NCBI GenBank assembly: GCA_900079765.1
Contig: LT599017.1
Location: 2,263,766-2,327,765 of the forward strand
Reading direction: 5' to 3'
DNA from: an uncultured Eubacteriales bacterium
Lineage (GTDB): Bacteria; Bacillota; Clostridia; Oscillospirales; Oscillospiraceae
DNA length: 64,000 nt
Shown here one piece after another: positions 9,214 to 17,376 of the stretch. Both the position numbers and the translations under genes were made by a program. How positions within the stretch are numbered: the stretch's first letter is position 1; each line of letters opens with the position of its first letter. Under the pieces are notes generated by a model. That model had not been told where the DNA came from. It searched no databases and worked only from the letters and a program-made list of their open reading frames with translations.

Positions 9214-10565
9214 ACCTGCTTTCCGTCTGATAGCACAATGCTGTTGACTGACCGGGGCTCCAGAGGAAAACGGTAGATTTCCCCCTCCAGCTCCACCGCC
9301 ACAATGAACACCCGTTCAAAGGGGTTAAAGAGCTCCAGCACCAGCGAGCCGTCGGGATTGCGGAAAAGCAGGCTGTCTCCGGCGAAGGTCCCCTTAGCGC
9401 CCAGGCGCACCGCGCCCCGCGCTATGGGGGCGGAGAAGTGTTTCATAATGTAAAAGTCAGGGTTGTAAGTGACGCTCCCCACCCCTGGGTCCACCGTGAC
9501 CATGGCGTTCTGGGGGTCTCCCCAGGTGCTCCGGCCCATGGGCTCCAACACCAGGTTCCAATAGAGGTAGCTCTCCGCTCCGTTTGAGATATAGTGCTTG
9601 AGCATGGTCCAGACATACCGGGCATACTCCCAGGTGTTGTCTCCAAAGCCACACTCGTTTTCCGACTGCATGAGGCGCAGGCGGGGCCACCAGCTCTCAA
9701 AGGTACGCTGGATGGCGACTTTGCCGCCCCACTGATAGCTGACGCCTGAGAGGTATTTGAGTGCCTCAGGATCGGAGAGGACGGTATTGGCGAAGTAGTC
9801 ATAGTCCTCGGTGGCCCACTTGTCAAAAATCAGGCGGTTAAAATCGCAGCCGGGGGCGTTGATGGTACCCAGCCAAAGCTCGGTACCCAGCCCCGCCTTC
9901 TCCATGGCGGGACCCAGGCGGTCACGGATGAACTCCCGCAGCTCCTCTCCCGTCCACATACAGGAAGGAAACTTCTGGTTGGCCACCGGCTCATTCTGGA
10001 CGTGGACCTGCTCGATCTCAATACCCTCGGCGGCATAGCCCCGAATAAACTTTACGAAATAGTCCGCATAGGAGCGTAGGTTCTCCGGGGTGCGGATGAG
10101 CTTGCCCCAGTTGTAGACCGGCGGATCCTTCATCCAGGTCGGGGGCGACCAGGGGGATGCGAATAGCTTCAGGTCGGGGGCAAGAGCCAGCGCCTCTTTG
10201 ATATACGGAATCAAAGCTTTCTTGTCCCGCTCAAGAGAGAAATGCTCCAGAGCGTAGTCCCCCGGTACCTCGTCCAGGCTATACCAATCGAAGGAGTAGT
10301 CGTTGGCTCCGATAGGAAGGCGGCAGACGTTGAGGCCTGCCCCCGCCGGGGAAAACAGCTCGTTCATCACAGCAGCCCGGCCCTCGGGCGCAAGTGCTTG
10401 AAGCGCGCGCCAGCCCAGTTCGTTGAAACATCCGCCGAAACCGTGCATGGCCTGGTACTCCCGTCCGTCCGGGGTCAGGGTGGCGTCCGCGCTCTCCAGA
10501 GGCACGGGGTCTTTCGCGGCCCACTGGGCTTTTTCGCTGGACCAGCGCCAGTCGATATTTTTCAT
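9210..10565 (-). CDS. Cytoplasmic GH30 glycosidase (glucosylceramidase-like)
   Basis: The 451-residue protein lacks a signal peptide and is a complete GH30: SPWSPPTWMK near residue 137, acid/base E192 in HVQNEP, nucleophile E302 in MQSENECG. The Q-S-E-N-E nucleophile context differs from the F-T/S-E-G context of the other two enzymes, which suggests a different GH30 subfamily and bond or chain-length specificity. It follows the permease gene by 12 bases and is translationally coupled to the next GH30. Confidence 0.88.
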   Translation of the reverse strand: MKNIDWRWSSEKAQWAAKDPVPLESADATLTPDGREYQAMHGFGGCFNELGWRALQALAPEGRAAVMNELFSPAGAGLNVCRLPIGANDYSFDWYSLDEVPGDYALEHFSLERDKKALIPYIKEALALAPDLKLFASPWSPPTWMKDPPVYNWGKLIRTPENLRSYADYFVKFIRGYAAEGIEIEQVHVQNEPVANQKFPSCMWTGEELREFIRDRLGPAMEKAGLGTELWLGTINAPGCDFNRLIFDKWATEDYDYFANTVLSDPEALKYLSGVSYQWGGKVAIQRTFESWWPRLRLMQSENECGFGDNTWEYARYVWTMLKHYISNGAESYLYWNLVLEPMGRSTWGDPQNAMVTVDPGVGSVTYNPDFYIMKHFSAPIARGAVRLGAKGTFAGDSLLFRNPDGSLVLELFNPFERVFIVAVELEGEIYRFPLEPRSVNSIVLSDGKQV

Positions 10566-10577
10566 TGCTGCACCTAC

Positions 10578-11405
10578 TTACTTGTCTGAGCCCACAGTGA
10601 GGCCGTTAATGATGTACTTGGAGAAGAAACAGAATACCACGATGATGGGCACCACCGAGATGGCGATGGCTAGATACATGGCCCCATAGTTGGTGAGGTA
10701 GAGGCCTTTAATCATGGCGATCATAACGGGCAGGGTGTACCTCTCGCTCTTGGTCATGATAATTAGGGGCCCTATATAGTTGTTCCAGCAGGCTACGAAA
10801 TTGAATATGCACATGGTGGCCACGCCGGGAACGACACAGGGTAAAACGATGCGGTTGAAGATTTTGAACTCCGAGCAGCCCTCCAGCCGGGCGGCCTCCA
10901 TCATTGAGTTGGGGATACTCTGGGCGATGATGCCCCGCAGGAAGAAAACCGAGGTGGCGTTGGCGATGCCGGGCAGGATAAAAGGCAGGTAGGAGTTTAT
11001 GAGCCCTAGCTTCAGGTTGAGCTGGTAAAAACCGATGATGCTCACCTGAGAGGGGATCATCATGGAGGCCAGCACGATCCCGAACAGCGCATTTTTCCCT
11101 TTGAATTTATATTTGGCAAATCCATAAGCGGTAAGAGCCCCGAAATAGCCTGTAAAAGCGGTGTAAGGAATGGCGATGACGAGGCTGTTGGCAAAGCCAC
11201 GCCAGATGTTCACATGGGACTGCATAGTGGCGTAGTTGTCCACCGCAGCAGAGCCGGGCAGCAGGTTGAGCTTTGTCACAATGTCAAAACTGGAGTGGGT
11301 AGCGTTCACGATAACCAGGTAGAAAGGGACCACAGACAAAAGCAGCAGTAGGATAAGGAATACGTACATCAGCGCCTTGGGAAGAGCATGCCGGGCCCTA
11401 GTCAT
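10578..11405 (-). CDS. Carbohydrate ABC transporter permease, MalG type
   Basis: The 275-residue inner-membrane protein has six helices and the EAA loop (MMEAARLEGCSEFKIFNRIVLP, containing EAA---G) near residue 185, which contacts the ATPase. It is the second of two permeases for the sugar importer. It overlaps the first permease by 8 bases. No ATPase gene is present in the operon, as is common for Gram-positive sugar importers that share a common MsmX-like ATPase encoded elsewhere. Confidence 0.92.
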   Translation of the reverse strand: MTRARHALPKALMYVFLILLLLLSVVPFYLVIVNATHSSFDIVTKLNLLPGSAAVDNYATMQSHVNIWRGFANSLVIAIPYTAFTGYFGALTAYGFAKYKFKGKNALFGIVLASMMIPSQVSIIGFYQLNLKLGLINSYLPFILPGIANATSVFFLRGIIAQSIPNSMMEAARLEGCSEFKIFNRIVLPCVVPGVATMCIFNFVACWNNYIGPLIIMTKSERYTLPVMIAMIKGLYLTNYGAMYLAIAISVVPIIVVFCFFSKYIINGLTVGSDK

Positions 11406-12315
11406 CGTACATTCCCCCTCTCTTCTGCATGGCCTTCAAGGCGAACACGCTGAGGATGGCGATGAGAGAGAAGAGCCCCACGGAGATGGCGGAGGCGTAG
11501 CCGTAATTGTGGTTTTTAAAGCCCTGGTTATAGAGGTACATCGAGGTGGTGAGGGTAGACTTGCGCGGATCCCCCAGGCTGTTGGTCAGAGTAGCGGGCA
11601 CGTCGAAGAGCTGCATCCCGCCGATGATGGACGTGATGGTCATATAGACCAGAGTAGGCTTGATGAGCGGCAGGGTAATGCGGGTATAGGTCTGAAGCTT
11701 GGTAGCCCCGTCCACTAGCGCTGCGTCGTAGACGGTGGAGTCAATGGTGGTAATGCCCGCCATGATGATGACGGTGGTGTACCCAAACCACATCCACCAC
11801 TGTATATAGGACACAAGGCCGGAGGTGAAGGCACCGCTATTGAAGAAACTGAAGGGTGCACCGGGAACCCCCAGGCCGGTGAGGATATAGTTTACCACCG
11901 ATTTATCCCCGTTGAAGAGCAGATTGAAGAGCAGTCCCACTGAGGCGGCAGTGATTAGGTTGGGCAGGTAATAAGCTGCCCTGAAGAAACCCATGCCCTT
12001 GATTTTGTTGAATGTGAAGAGGGCGGAAAGAATAAGAGCGGCGGCCATCTGGGGCAGGAAATTCACAAGCCAGATCCGAAAGGTGTTCCAGATTGAGAGG
12101 TAGAACACCTCGTCGGTGATCAGCCGCTGAAAGTTTTTGAGTCCTACTCCGGTAATGGCTGCAAGACCGTCCCACTTCTGAAAACTGAGGAAAATGGTAT
12201 ACAAAATGGGATATAAGCCGAAGATGGCGAACACCACGAAGAACGGCGCGATGAAGAGGTAGCCATACCGGCCCTTATTTAGTTTGCTTTGATAACTGCT
12301 GCGTGGGTGCGCCAT
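11398..12315 (-). CDS. Carbohydrate ABC transporter permease, MalF/UgpA type
   Basis: The 305-residue permease has six membrane helices and an EAA-type loop (VYDAALVDGATKLQTYTRITLP region, near residue 210). It pairs with the MalG-type permease to form the membrane pore. The ATG at 12315 has GGAGG 7 bases upstream and starts MAHPRSS; an upstream in-frame start at 12348 lies in the intercistronic hairpin and was not chosen. It serves the LacI-controlled GH30 operon. Confidence 0.92.
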   Translation of the reverse strand: MAHPRSSYQSKLNKGRYGYLFIAPFFVVFAIFGLYPILYTIFLSFQKWDGLAAITGVGLKNFQRLITDEVFYLSIWNTFRIWLVNFLPQMAAALILSALFTFNKIKGMGFFRAAYYLPNLITAASVGLLFNLLFNGDKSVVNYILTGLGVPGAPFSFFNSGAFTSGLVSYIQWWMWFGYTTVIIMAGITTIDSTVYDAALVDGATKLQTYTRITLPLIKPTLVYMTITSIIGGMQLFDVPATLTNSLGDPRKSTLTTSMYLYNQGFKNHNYGYASAISVGLFSLIAILSVFALKAMQKRGGMYDD

Positions 12316-12332
12316 AGTGATTCCTCCCATAA

Positions 12333-12367
12333 GGCGGCCGGCGGGCACGGTGTGTCCGCCGGCCGCC
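12333..12367 (-). promoter_or_regulatory. Intercistronic GC-rich hairpin after the solute-binding protein gene
   Basis: GGCGGCCGGCGG (12333-12344) pairs perfectly with 12356-12367, with four more pairs inside. It lies between the binding-protein stop and the permease start and has no T-run. Such a hairpin usually protects the upstream mRNA segment, allowing more binding protein than permease (as after malE). That role is inferred. Confidence 0.6.
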
Positions 12368-12374
12368 TCGGTAA

Positions 12375-13682
12375 TCAGTCGATGGTAAGCTCGGGGTAGG
12401 CGTTGGCTACGTCGGCCTTGAACTGCTGTACAGCTTCGTCTTTGTTCAGCACGCCTGTAGCATAAGCCTTGGCGGCAGAGAGAAACACGGTATTGATCGT
12501 GCCGTCGTAGGCCGTCATCAGGTCACCCGGAATCTTCGCCATCTGTTCATTGTAGAAGGCAAAGGGGTTCTGCCCACCCAGGACCTCCTCGCCCGCACCG
12601 GCGGCCAGCGCTTCATCGGCGGACTTGAGGGAGACGTACTCGCCGTACTCGGCCGCATAGGTCTGCTGGGCCTCGCTGTTAAGGCAGCAATACTCCAGGA
12701 ACGCCCACGCCAGGGCCTTGTTGGGGCTGTCCTTGTAGATGCCCAGCCAGGTCCCTCCCTTGACGTAGGGCACCGGCCCCTGGCACATGGCCCACTGCCC
12801 CTTGGTGGTATCGGCGGCGGGCTTCACTACAAACTGATACCCCCAGGACGGCAGGACGTAGCAGAAGGTGTCGCTGCTCTCAACTGCGGCGCTCCACTCG
12901 GGAGCCCAGGGATCCACGCCCAGGTCGTAGCCTTTCTCCGTGATGGTCTTGGCCATGTCCATAAAGGACAGCATGGACTCGTCGATAACCAGCTTGTCGT
13001 CCACCACCCAGGGATGAGCCCGGTTAGAGAACTGCATGTTCATAATATCCTGCCAGCTGGCGAACATCTTAATGCCCTTGTCCTTGAGCTTGGAGGCCAC
13101 GTCCAGCATGGCATCGTTGCTGCCCAGCATGGCGGCCACCTCCGCGGGGTCGTCGGTGCCCAGGACCTCCTTCGCCATGTCCCGGCGGTACATGATGGAG
13201 CCTGGGCTGGCCTGCCAGCTCAGCGCCCGGAGCGCACCGTTCCCATCGGTGCCTACGCTCGCGACATAGCCCCACACGTCGGAGGTGTCGGCATTATAAG
13301 GGGCCTGGCTTAAATCGTCCCAGTAGCCCGAGTTCACCAGGTATTTCACATAGTCGGATTCACCGGTAAAGATGTCCGGCGCACCCTGGCCGCTTGCCAG
13401 AGTTGGAGTCAGCTTGGCGATAAAGTCGGCGTTGGGCACCACGGTGATATTAACGGTCACATCGGGGTAAAGCTTGTTGAACCCCTCTACGAAGCGGCCC
13501 AGCTCCTCGCCGGAGGACCAGACCTCCAGCGTGCCGGAGAGACCTGCGGGCTCATCGGTGCCCACGCTGTCCGTGGGCTCTGCGGGGGATGCGGAAGGCG
13601 AAGCGGAAGGCGTGCCGCCGCAAGCGGCCAGGGGAAGGACCATCGCGAGAGTGAGCAGAGTTGCAAGCAGTTTCTTTTTCAT
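12375..13682 (-). CDS. Extracellular sugar-binding lipoprotein of ABC importer
   Basis: The 435-residue protein has a lipoprotein signal (MKKKLLATLLTLAMVLPLAACG, lipobox LAAC with Cys21), a Ser/Pro/Thr-rich linker (about 24-45), and a type 1 extracellular solute-binding fold (LEVWSSGEE near residue 51, YPDVTVNITVVPN). It captures the oligosaccharide at the cell surface and hands it to the two permeases. AGAAGGAGG precedes the ATG. The neighbouring GH30 genes suggest a beta-gluco-oligosaccharide, possibly beta-1,6 linked. Confidence 0.93.
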   Translation of the reverse strand: MKKKLLATLLTLAMVLPLAACGGTPSASPSASPAEPTDSVGTDEPAGLSGTLEVWSSGEELGRFVEGFNKLYPDVTVNITVVPNADFIAKLTPTLASGQGAPDIFTGESDYVKYLVNSGYWDDLSQAPYNADTSDVWGYVASVGTDGNGALRALSWQASPGSIMYRRDMAKEVLGTDDPAEVAAMLGSNDAMLDVASKLKDKGIKMFASWQDIMNMQFSNRAHPWVVDDKLVIDESMLSFMDMAKTITEKGYDLGVDPWAPEWSAAVESSDTFCYVLPSWGYQFVVKPAADTTKGQWAMCQGPVPYVKGGTWLGIYKDSPNKALAWAFLEYCCLNSEAQQTYAAEYGEYVSLKSADEALAAGAGEEVLGGQNPFAFYNEQMAKIPGDLMTAYDGTINTVFLSAAKAYATGVLNKDEAVQQFKADVANAYPELTID

Positions 13683-13724
13683 GATGTACCTCCTTCTATA
13701 AATTGACCCACAGATTTTTTGGGA

Positions 13725-14699
13725 TTACGCGCGGGAGGGGGCAGTGGACCGCCCTTCGAGCAAAGCCGGCTCCACCAGCCGTTTGATTCTGTCAGGGTGG
13801 CCGTCCAGCCGCTCCAGCAAAACCTGGGCCAGCATCTTGCCCATCTCATAGATGGGCTGCTTGACACTTGTGATGGGCGGCATAGCCAGCAGCTGATGCC
13901 CAAGCCCATCGAAACCCACCAGAGAGAAATCCTCCGGAACCCGGTGGCCCATCCTGGCCAGCTCGGAGGCCACTCCGATGGCAATGGTGTCGGTGGCGCA
14001 GAACGCCGCAGTGAACGCACCCCGCTCCAGCAGCAGCCGGATGGCCTGAATCCCTCCGTCCACGCTGTTGGGCACGTACACCACCCGCTCCTCCCCGCAG
14101 GGGAGGCCGTGCTCCTGGAGAGCCTGCCGGTAGCCGACCAGCCGGTCCACGGTGTAGTCCTTATCCTCGTCTACGTTGATCATGGCAATATCCTTATGGC
14201 CCAGCGCTATGAGGTGCTCCGCCCCGAGTCTCGCGCCCGCCACGTTATCCACATCGATGCAGTCCACATTCGGCAGCTCCGTGTGGCCGAAGAGCACCAA
14301 AGGCCGTTCCCGCTCTGTGGCGTAGCGTTCAAACTCCCGAATTTCATCCTTTAAGAGGCCGGTAACTATGTAGCCGTCGCATCGGTGCTCCCGCCTGCGG
14401 CTGCGGAGAATTAAGAATGAATACATGTGGTCGCTGAGCACTTTACTGATGCCCGCAATCAGGTGCATAACAAACGGATTGGAGAGATCGATATTCTCCG
14501 GCACATAGACGTCTACCACGCCGGAACGGTTCGTCACCAGATTCTTGGCTGCCGCATTGGGGGCATATTGCAGCTCCGCCATTGCCTGCTCAACCCGCGC
14601 ACGGGTCTGGGGGCGGACGCTGTCCGGCGCGTTGACCACGCGGGATACTGTAATGGGCGAAACCCCCGCTGCTTTGGCCACATCCTTGACAGTAGTCAT
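13725..14699 (-). CDS. LacI family transcriptional regulator of the GH30 operon
   Basis: The 324-residue protein carries an N-terminal LacI helix-turn-helix (VKDVAKAAGVSPITVSRVVN, residues 4-23) and hinge helix, then a periplasmic-binding-protein-like sugar-sensing domain with LVGFDGLGHQ near residue 265. It is the first gene of the operon, 42 bases before the binding-protein gene. Two palindromes with a central AACGTT, matching the LacI/GalR operator style, lie between its start and its promoter, so it very probably represses the whole operon including itself until the sugar inducer binds. GAGG lies 7 bases before the ATG. Confidence 0.93.
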   Translation of the reverse strand: MTTVKDVAKAAGVSPITVSRVVNAPDSVRPQTRARVEQAMAELQYAPNAAAKNLVTNRSGVVDVYVPENIDLSNPFVMHLIAGISKVLSDHMYSFLILRSRRREHRCDGYIVTGLLKDEIREFERYATERERPLVLFGHTELPNVDCIDVDNVAGARLGAEHLIALGHKDIAMINVDEDKDYTVDRLVGYRQALQEHGLPCGEERVVYVPNSVDGGIQAIRLLLERGAFTAAFCATDTIAIGVASELARMGHRVPEDFSLVGFDGLGHQLLAMPPITSVKQPIYEMGKMLAQVLLERLDGHPDRIKRLVEPALLEGRSTAPSRA

Positions 14700-14720
14700 T
14701 CTGATTCCTCATTTCAAGAA

Positions 14721-14736
14721 ATGGTAACGTTATCAT
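14721..14736. promoter_or_regulatory. LacI operator O1 (imperfect palindrome)
   Basis: ATGGTAACGTTATCAT has a central AACGTT dyad with one mismatch. It lies 22 bases before the lacI start codon and 46 bp, centre to centre, from the second operator. Confidence 0.72.
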
Positions 14737-14765
14737 TTCTCAGGCAAAAGAATGGCCCAAAGGCC

Positions 14766-14783
14766 AATGATAACGTTATCATT
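14766..14783. promoter_or_regulatory. LacI operator O2 (perfect 18-bp palindrome)
   Basis: AATGATAACGTTATCATT is a perfect palindrome with a central CG, as in LacI/GalR operators. It begins a few bases after the predicted transcription start of the operon promoter, a position where repressor would block RNA polymerase. Confidence 0.8.
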
Positions 14784-14795
14784 TTTACTAGCTTG

Positions 14796-14824
14796 ATAAT
14801 ACCACTTTCTGTGTCAGAAGTCAA
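14796..14824 (-). promoter_or_regulatory. Sigma-A promoter of the lacI-GH30 operon
   Basis: On the minus strand TTGACT (14819-14824) and TATTAT (14796-14801) are spaced by 17 bp. Transcription should start near 14789, just before operator O2. Confidence 0.78.
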
Positions 14825-14985
14825 TAGTTTTTCTTCCTGTATTTGCGCCGCCTTTGTACAAAAAAACAACAATGCTATAAGGTAGTTTTAATTTAAATCT
14901 CTGTACTTTCAATGTCCCTCCGATAGCCGTAGGGACACCGTCTCACTTCACCCTTTCCCAGTCATTTTCCCCAGAACATTATCTG

Positions 14986-15016
14986 CGGGCGGACTTTGCA
15001 GTCCGGTCCCGTTTTT
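14986..15016 (+). terminator. Terminator-like hairpin upstream of asnB
   Basis: CGGG-CGGACT (14986-14995) pairs with AGTCCG-CCCG (15000-15011, GT bulge) and is followed by TTTTT. There is no plus-strand gene upstream for it to terminate, so it may end a short untranslated RNA. Confidence 0.5.
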
Positions 15017-15031
15017 CAGCCGGGGGGTATT

Positions 15032-15060
15032 TTCACAGATCAACGTGCGTAGAATAAGAT
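15032..15060 (+). promoter_or_regulatory. Possible asnB promoter
   Basis: TTCACA (15032-15037) and TAAGAT (15055-15060) are spaced by 17 bp. Transcription would start near 15067, so the leader would consist almost only of the following terminator hairpin. Confidence 0.45.
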
Positions 15061-15073
15061 ATACCGTGTAAGC

Positions 15074-15112
15074 AAAGGCGCTTGCCCGTTTTGGGGCAGC
15101 GCCTTTTATTTA
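15074..15112 (+). promoter_or_regulatory. Terminator/attenuator hairpin in the asnB leader
   Basis: AAAGGCGC (15074-15081) pairs with GCGCCTTT (15099-15106), and inside it TGCCC pairs with GGGCA around the six-base loop GTTTTG; TATTTA follows. It lies 18 bases before the asnB start, so it could act as a regulated attenuator. I see no T-box motif and no known riboswitch pattern. Confidence 0.55.
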
Positions 15113-15129
15113 GGAATTGAGGTGTAAAT

Positions 15130-16974
15130 ATGTGTGGTATCGCCGGATTTTGTAATTTTCAAGAAGATTTCACCTATGACAGAGACAAGTGGAGCAAGGT
15201 TCTCGTCGCCATGCGGGAGGCGATCGCCCACCGCGGCAGCGATCAGACCGGAGAATATCTGGACAAACATACCGGTCTCTCCCACACCCGCCTCTCTATC
15301 CGGGACCTTTCCGGCGGCGGACAGCCCATGCTGCGGCGGGTGGCGGGCAGCGACTACATCATCGTCTACAATGGCGAGGTATACAACACGGACGAGCTTA
15401 CACCCGAGTTGAATCAGAAGGGATACGCCTTTGAGACCACCAGCGACACCGAGGTGATCCTCTACTCGTATATCGAATACGGGCTTGATTTCGTTTCAAG
15501 GCTCAACGGAATTTTCGCCTTCGCCATCTGGGACGGCAGGCAGAACAAGCTTATCCTCTACCGGGATCGCGTCGGTGTAAAGCCGCTGTTCTATACGCTG
15601 GAGAACGAAACGCTTGTGTTCGGCTCGGAAATGAAAGCCCTGTTCCGCCACCCACAGATAACGCCCCGAGCGGATGATGACAGCTTTCGGGAGATCTTCG
15701 GCATCGGCCCGGCGAGGACTGCAGGCTGCGGCGTATTCAAAGGGATTCGGGAGCTGCGGCCCGGCAGCTTTGCGGTATTCACAAGGGAGGGCTTTGAGGA
15801 ACATACCTACTGGGCGCTGAAAGCCCTCCCGCATGCCGACTCCTACACGGAAACCGTGGATCAGGTGTCCTGCCTAGTGCGGGATGCCGTCACGCGGCAG
15901 ATGGTTTCGGACGTCCCCGTGTGCAGCTTTTTATCCGGCGGGGTCGATTCCAGCATCGTCACGGCGGTGGCCTCCAAGTTCTTGCAGACGGACGGCAGGA
16001 TGCTCAACACCTTCTCCTTCGATTTCACCAACAACGACCAGTACTTTCAGTCCAGTGAATTCCAGCCCGCACGCGACCGGCCGTACGTGGACAAGATGCT
16101 GTCCGCTTATCCACTGCGCCACACCTACCTGGAGTGCGACGAGGCCGTGCTGGCGGAGCTGCTGCCAGCGGCCCTGTACGCCAAGGATCTTCCGGGCATG
16201 ACGGACATCGACGCATCGCTGATGTATTTCTGCTCCATTGTCAAAAAACAAAACAAAGTGGCGTTGACCGGCGAGTGCGCGGATGAGATCTTCGGCGGCT
16301 ACCCCTGGTTCTACCGTGAGGAGCTGATGAATAAGGACGGTTTCCCCTGGTCCAGCGACCTGTCCGCCAGAACAGTCCTGCTGAGCGATGAATCCATCGC
16401 CGCGCTTGACCTCGGCGGCTACACGCGTCAGCGCTACGAGGAATCCCTGAAGACGGTGCCCTGTCTCGCCGGGGAGAGCGCCGAAGAAAAACGCAGGCGG
16501 GAAATCAGTTTCCTCAACATCCGCTGGTTCATGCAGACCCTTCTTGACCGCATGGACAGGGCGAGCATGTCCTGCGGGCTCGAAGCGCGGGTCCCGTTTG
16601 CCGACCACCGCATCATCGAATACCTATACAATGTCCCGTGGAGCATGAAGTATCAAAACGGCGTCGAAAAGGCGCTGCTCCGGGACGCCTGCGGCGACCT
16701 TCTTCCACAAGAGCTCCTGTTCCGAAAAAAAAGCCCCTACCCAAAGACCTATGACCCAAGGTATGAAATGCTCCTGACGCAGAGGTTCAGGCAGGTCCTG
16801 GATAACCGGGATGCACCGGTAAACCGGTTCGTGGACCGGTACAAAGCCGAACGTTTTCTCTCGGCCCCGAAGGACTATGGGAAACCGTGGTTCGGCCAGC
16901 TCATGGCGGCCCCGCAGATGATCGCCTACCTGCTGCAGGTGAACGACTGGATGGTGCGCTACAATGTCGGCTGA
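15130..16974 (+). CDS. asnB: Asparagine synthase (glutamine-hydrolysing)
   Basis: The 614-residue protein makes asparagine from aspartate, glutamine and ATP. It starts MCGIAGF, where Cys2 is the glutaminase nucleophile of the class II amidotransferase domain (1-215). The synthetase domain follows with the ATP pyrophosphatase loop SFLSGGVDSS near residue 265. GAGGTG lies 6 bases upstream of the ATG. It has no operon partner and is convergent with the next gene. The leader contains a terminator hairpin that may set expression by amino-acid or nitrogen supply. Length and motifs fit the family well. Confidence 0.95.
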   Translation: MCGIAGFCNFQEDFTYDRDKWSKVLVAMREAIAHRGSDQTGEYLDKHTGLSHTRLSIRDLSGGGQPMLRRVAGSDYIIVYNGEVYNTDELTPELNQKGYAFETTSDTEVILYSYIEYGLDFVSRLNGIFAFAIWDGRQNKLILYRDRVGVKPLFYTLENETLVFGSEMKALFRHPQITPRADDDSFREIFGIGPARTAGCGVFKGIRELRPGSFAVFTREGFEEHTYWALKALPHADSYTETVDQVSCLVRDAVTRQMVSDVPVCSFLSGGVDSSIVTAVASKFLQTDGRMLNTFSFDFTNNDQYFQSSEFQPARDRPYVDKMLSAYPLRHTYLECDEAVLAELLPAALYAKDLPGMTDIDASLMYFCSIVKKQNKVALTGECADEIFGGYPWFYREELMNKDGFPWSSDLSARTVLLSDESIAALDLGGYTRQRYEESLKTVPCLAGESAEEKRRREISFLNIRWFMQTLLDRMDRASMSCGLEARVPFADHRIIEYLYNVPWSMKYQNGVEKALLRDACGDLLPQELLFRKKSPYPKTYDPRYEMLLTQRFRQVLDNRDAPVNRFVDRYKAERFLSAPKDYGKPWFGQLMAAPQMIAYLLQVNDWMVRYNVG

Positions 16975-17025
16975 GCCGCTCCCTGCCACGTCTTCATTGT
17001 TGACCTGCACAGATTCGTTTCCACC

Positions 17026-17376
17026 TTAAACGCAAGCCGCCTCCCACTCGGCCTGTTTGAAACCGACCAGCACGAAATCCTCTGCCACCAGGATCGGGCG
17101 CTTGACCAGCATCCCATCGGTGGCAAGCAGGGCATATTGCTCGTCCTCCGTCATAGAGGGCAGTTTCCGAGTCAGCTCCAGCGCTTTGTACTGCAGGCCA
17201 CTGGTGTTGAAGAACCGCTTGAGCGGCAGGCCGCTCTTCTCGTGCCAGACCCGCAGCTCGGCCTCCGAGGGGCTATCCTGTTTGATGTCGCGGAAATCGT
17301 ACTCTATGCCCCGCTCGTCAAGAAACGCTCGCGCCTTCTGGCAGGTGGTGCACTTGGGATAACAAATAAATCGCAT
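17026..17376 (-). CDS. ArsC/Spx family thioredoxin-fold protein
   Basis: The 116-residue protein begins MRFICYPKCTTCQKARAFL, with the C-x-x-C motif of the ArsC/Spx/YffB thioredoxin-like family. ArsC-family members use a cysteine to reduce arsenate through glutathione-like thiols; Spx-type members regulate RNA polymerase under disulphide stress. The full 116-residue length fits either. The ATG at 17376 has GGGAGGG upstream and marks the family's usual N-terminus. However, the reading frame is open upstream into a GIY-YIG domain (next entry), so a fused product is also possible. Which function applies cannot be decided. Confidence 0.82.
   Translation of the reverse strand: MRFICYPKCTTCQKARAFLDERGIEYDFRDIKQDSPSEAELRVWHEKSGLPLKRFFNTSGLQYKALELTRKLPSMTEDEQYALLATDGMLVKRPILVAEDFVLVGFKQAEWEAACV

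Larger units (their letters stand above)
14825..15129. other. Structured intergenic region between lacI operon promoter and asnB
   Basis: This stretch holds no plausible gene. It contains a 7-bp stem hairpin (TGTCCCT 14913-14919 with AGGGACA 14931-14937), a terminator-like hairpin with five T (14986-15016), a promoter-like pair (15032-15060) and a second terminator hairpin (15074-15112), all oriented toward asnB. Confidence 0.5.

Noticed and set aside
15001-15129. Possible T-box or glutamine riboswitch upstream of asnB
   Set aside because: The conserved T-box sequence is absent and no known riboswitch motif was seen; only terminator hairpins are present.
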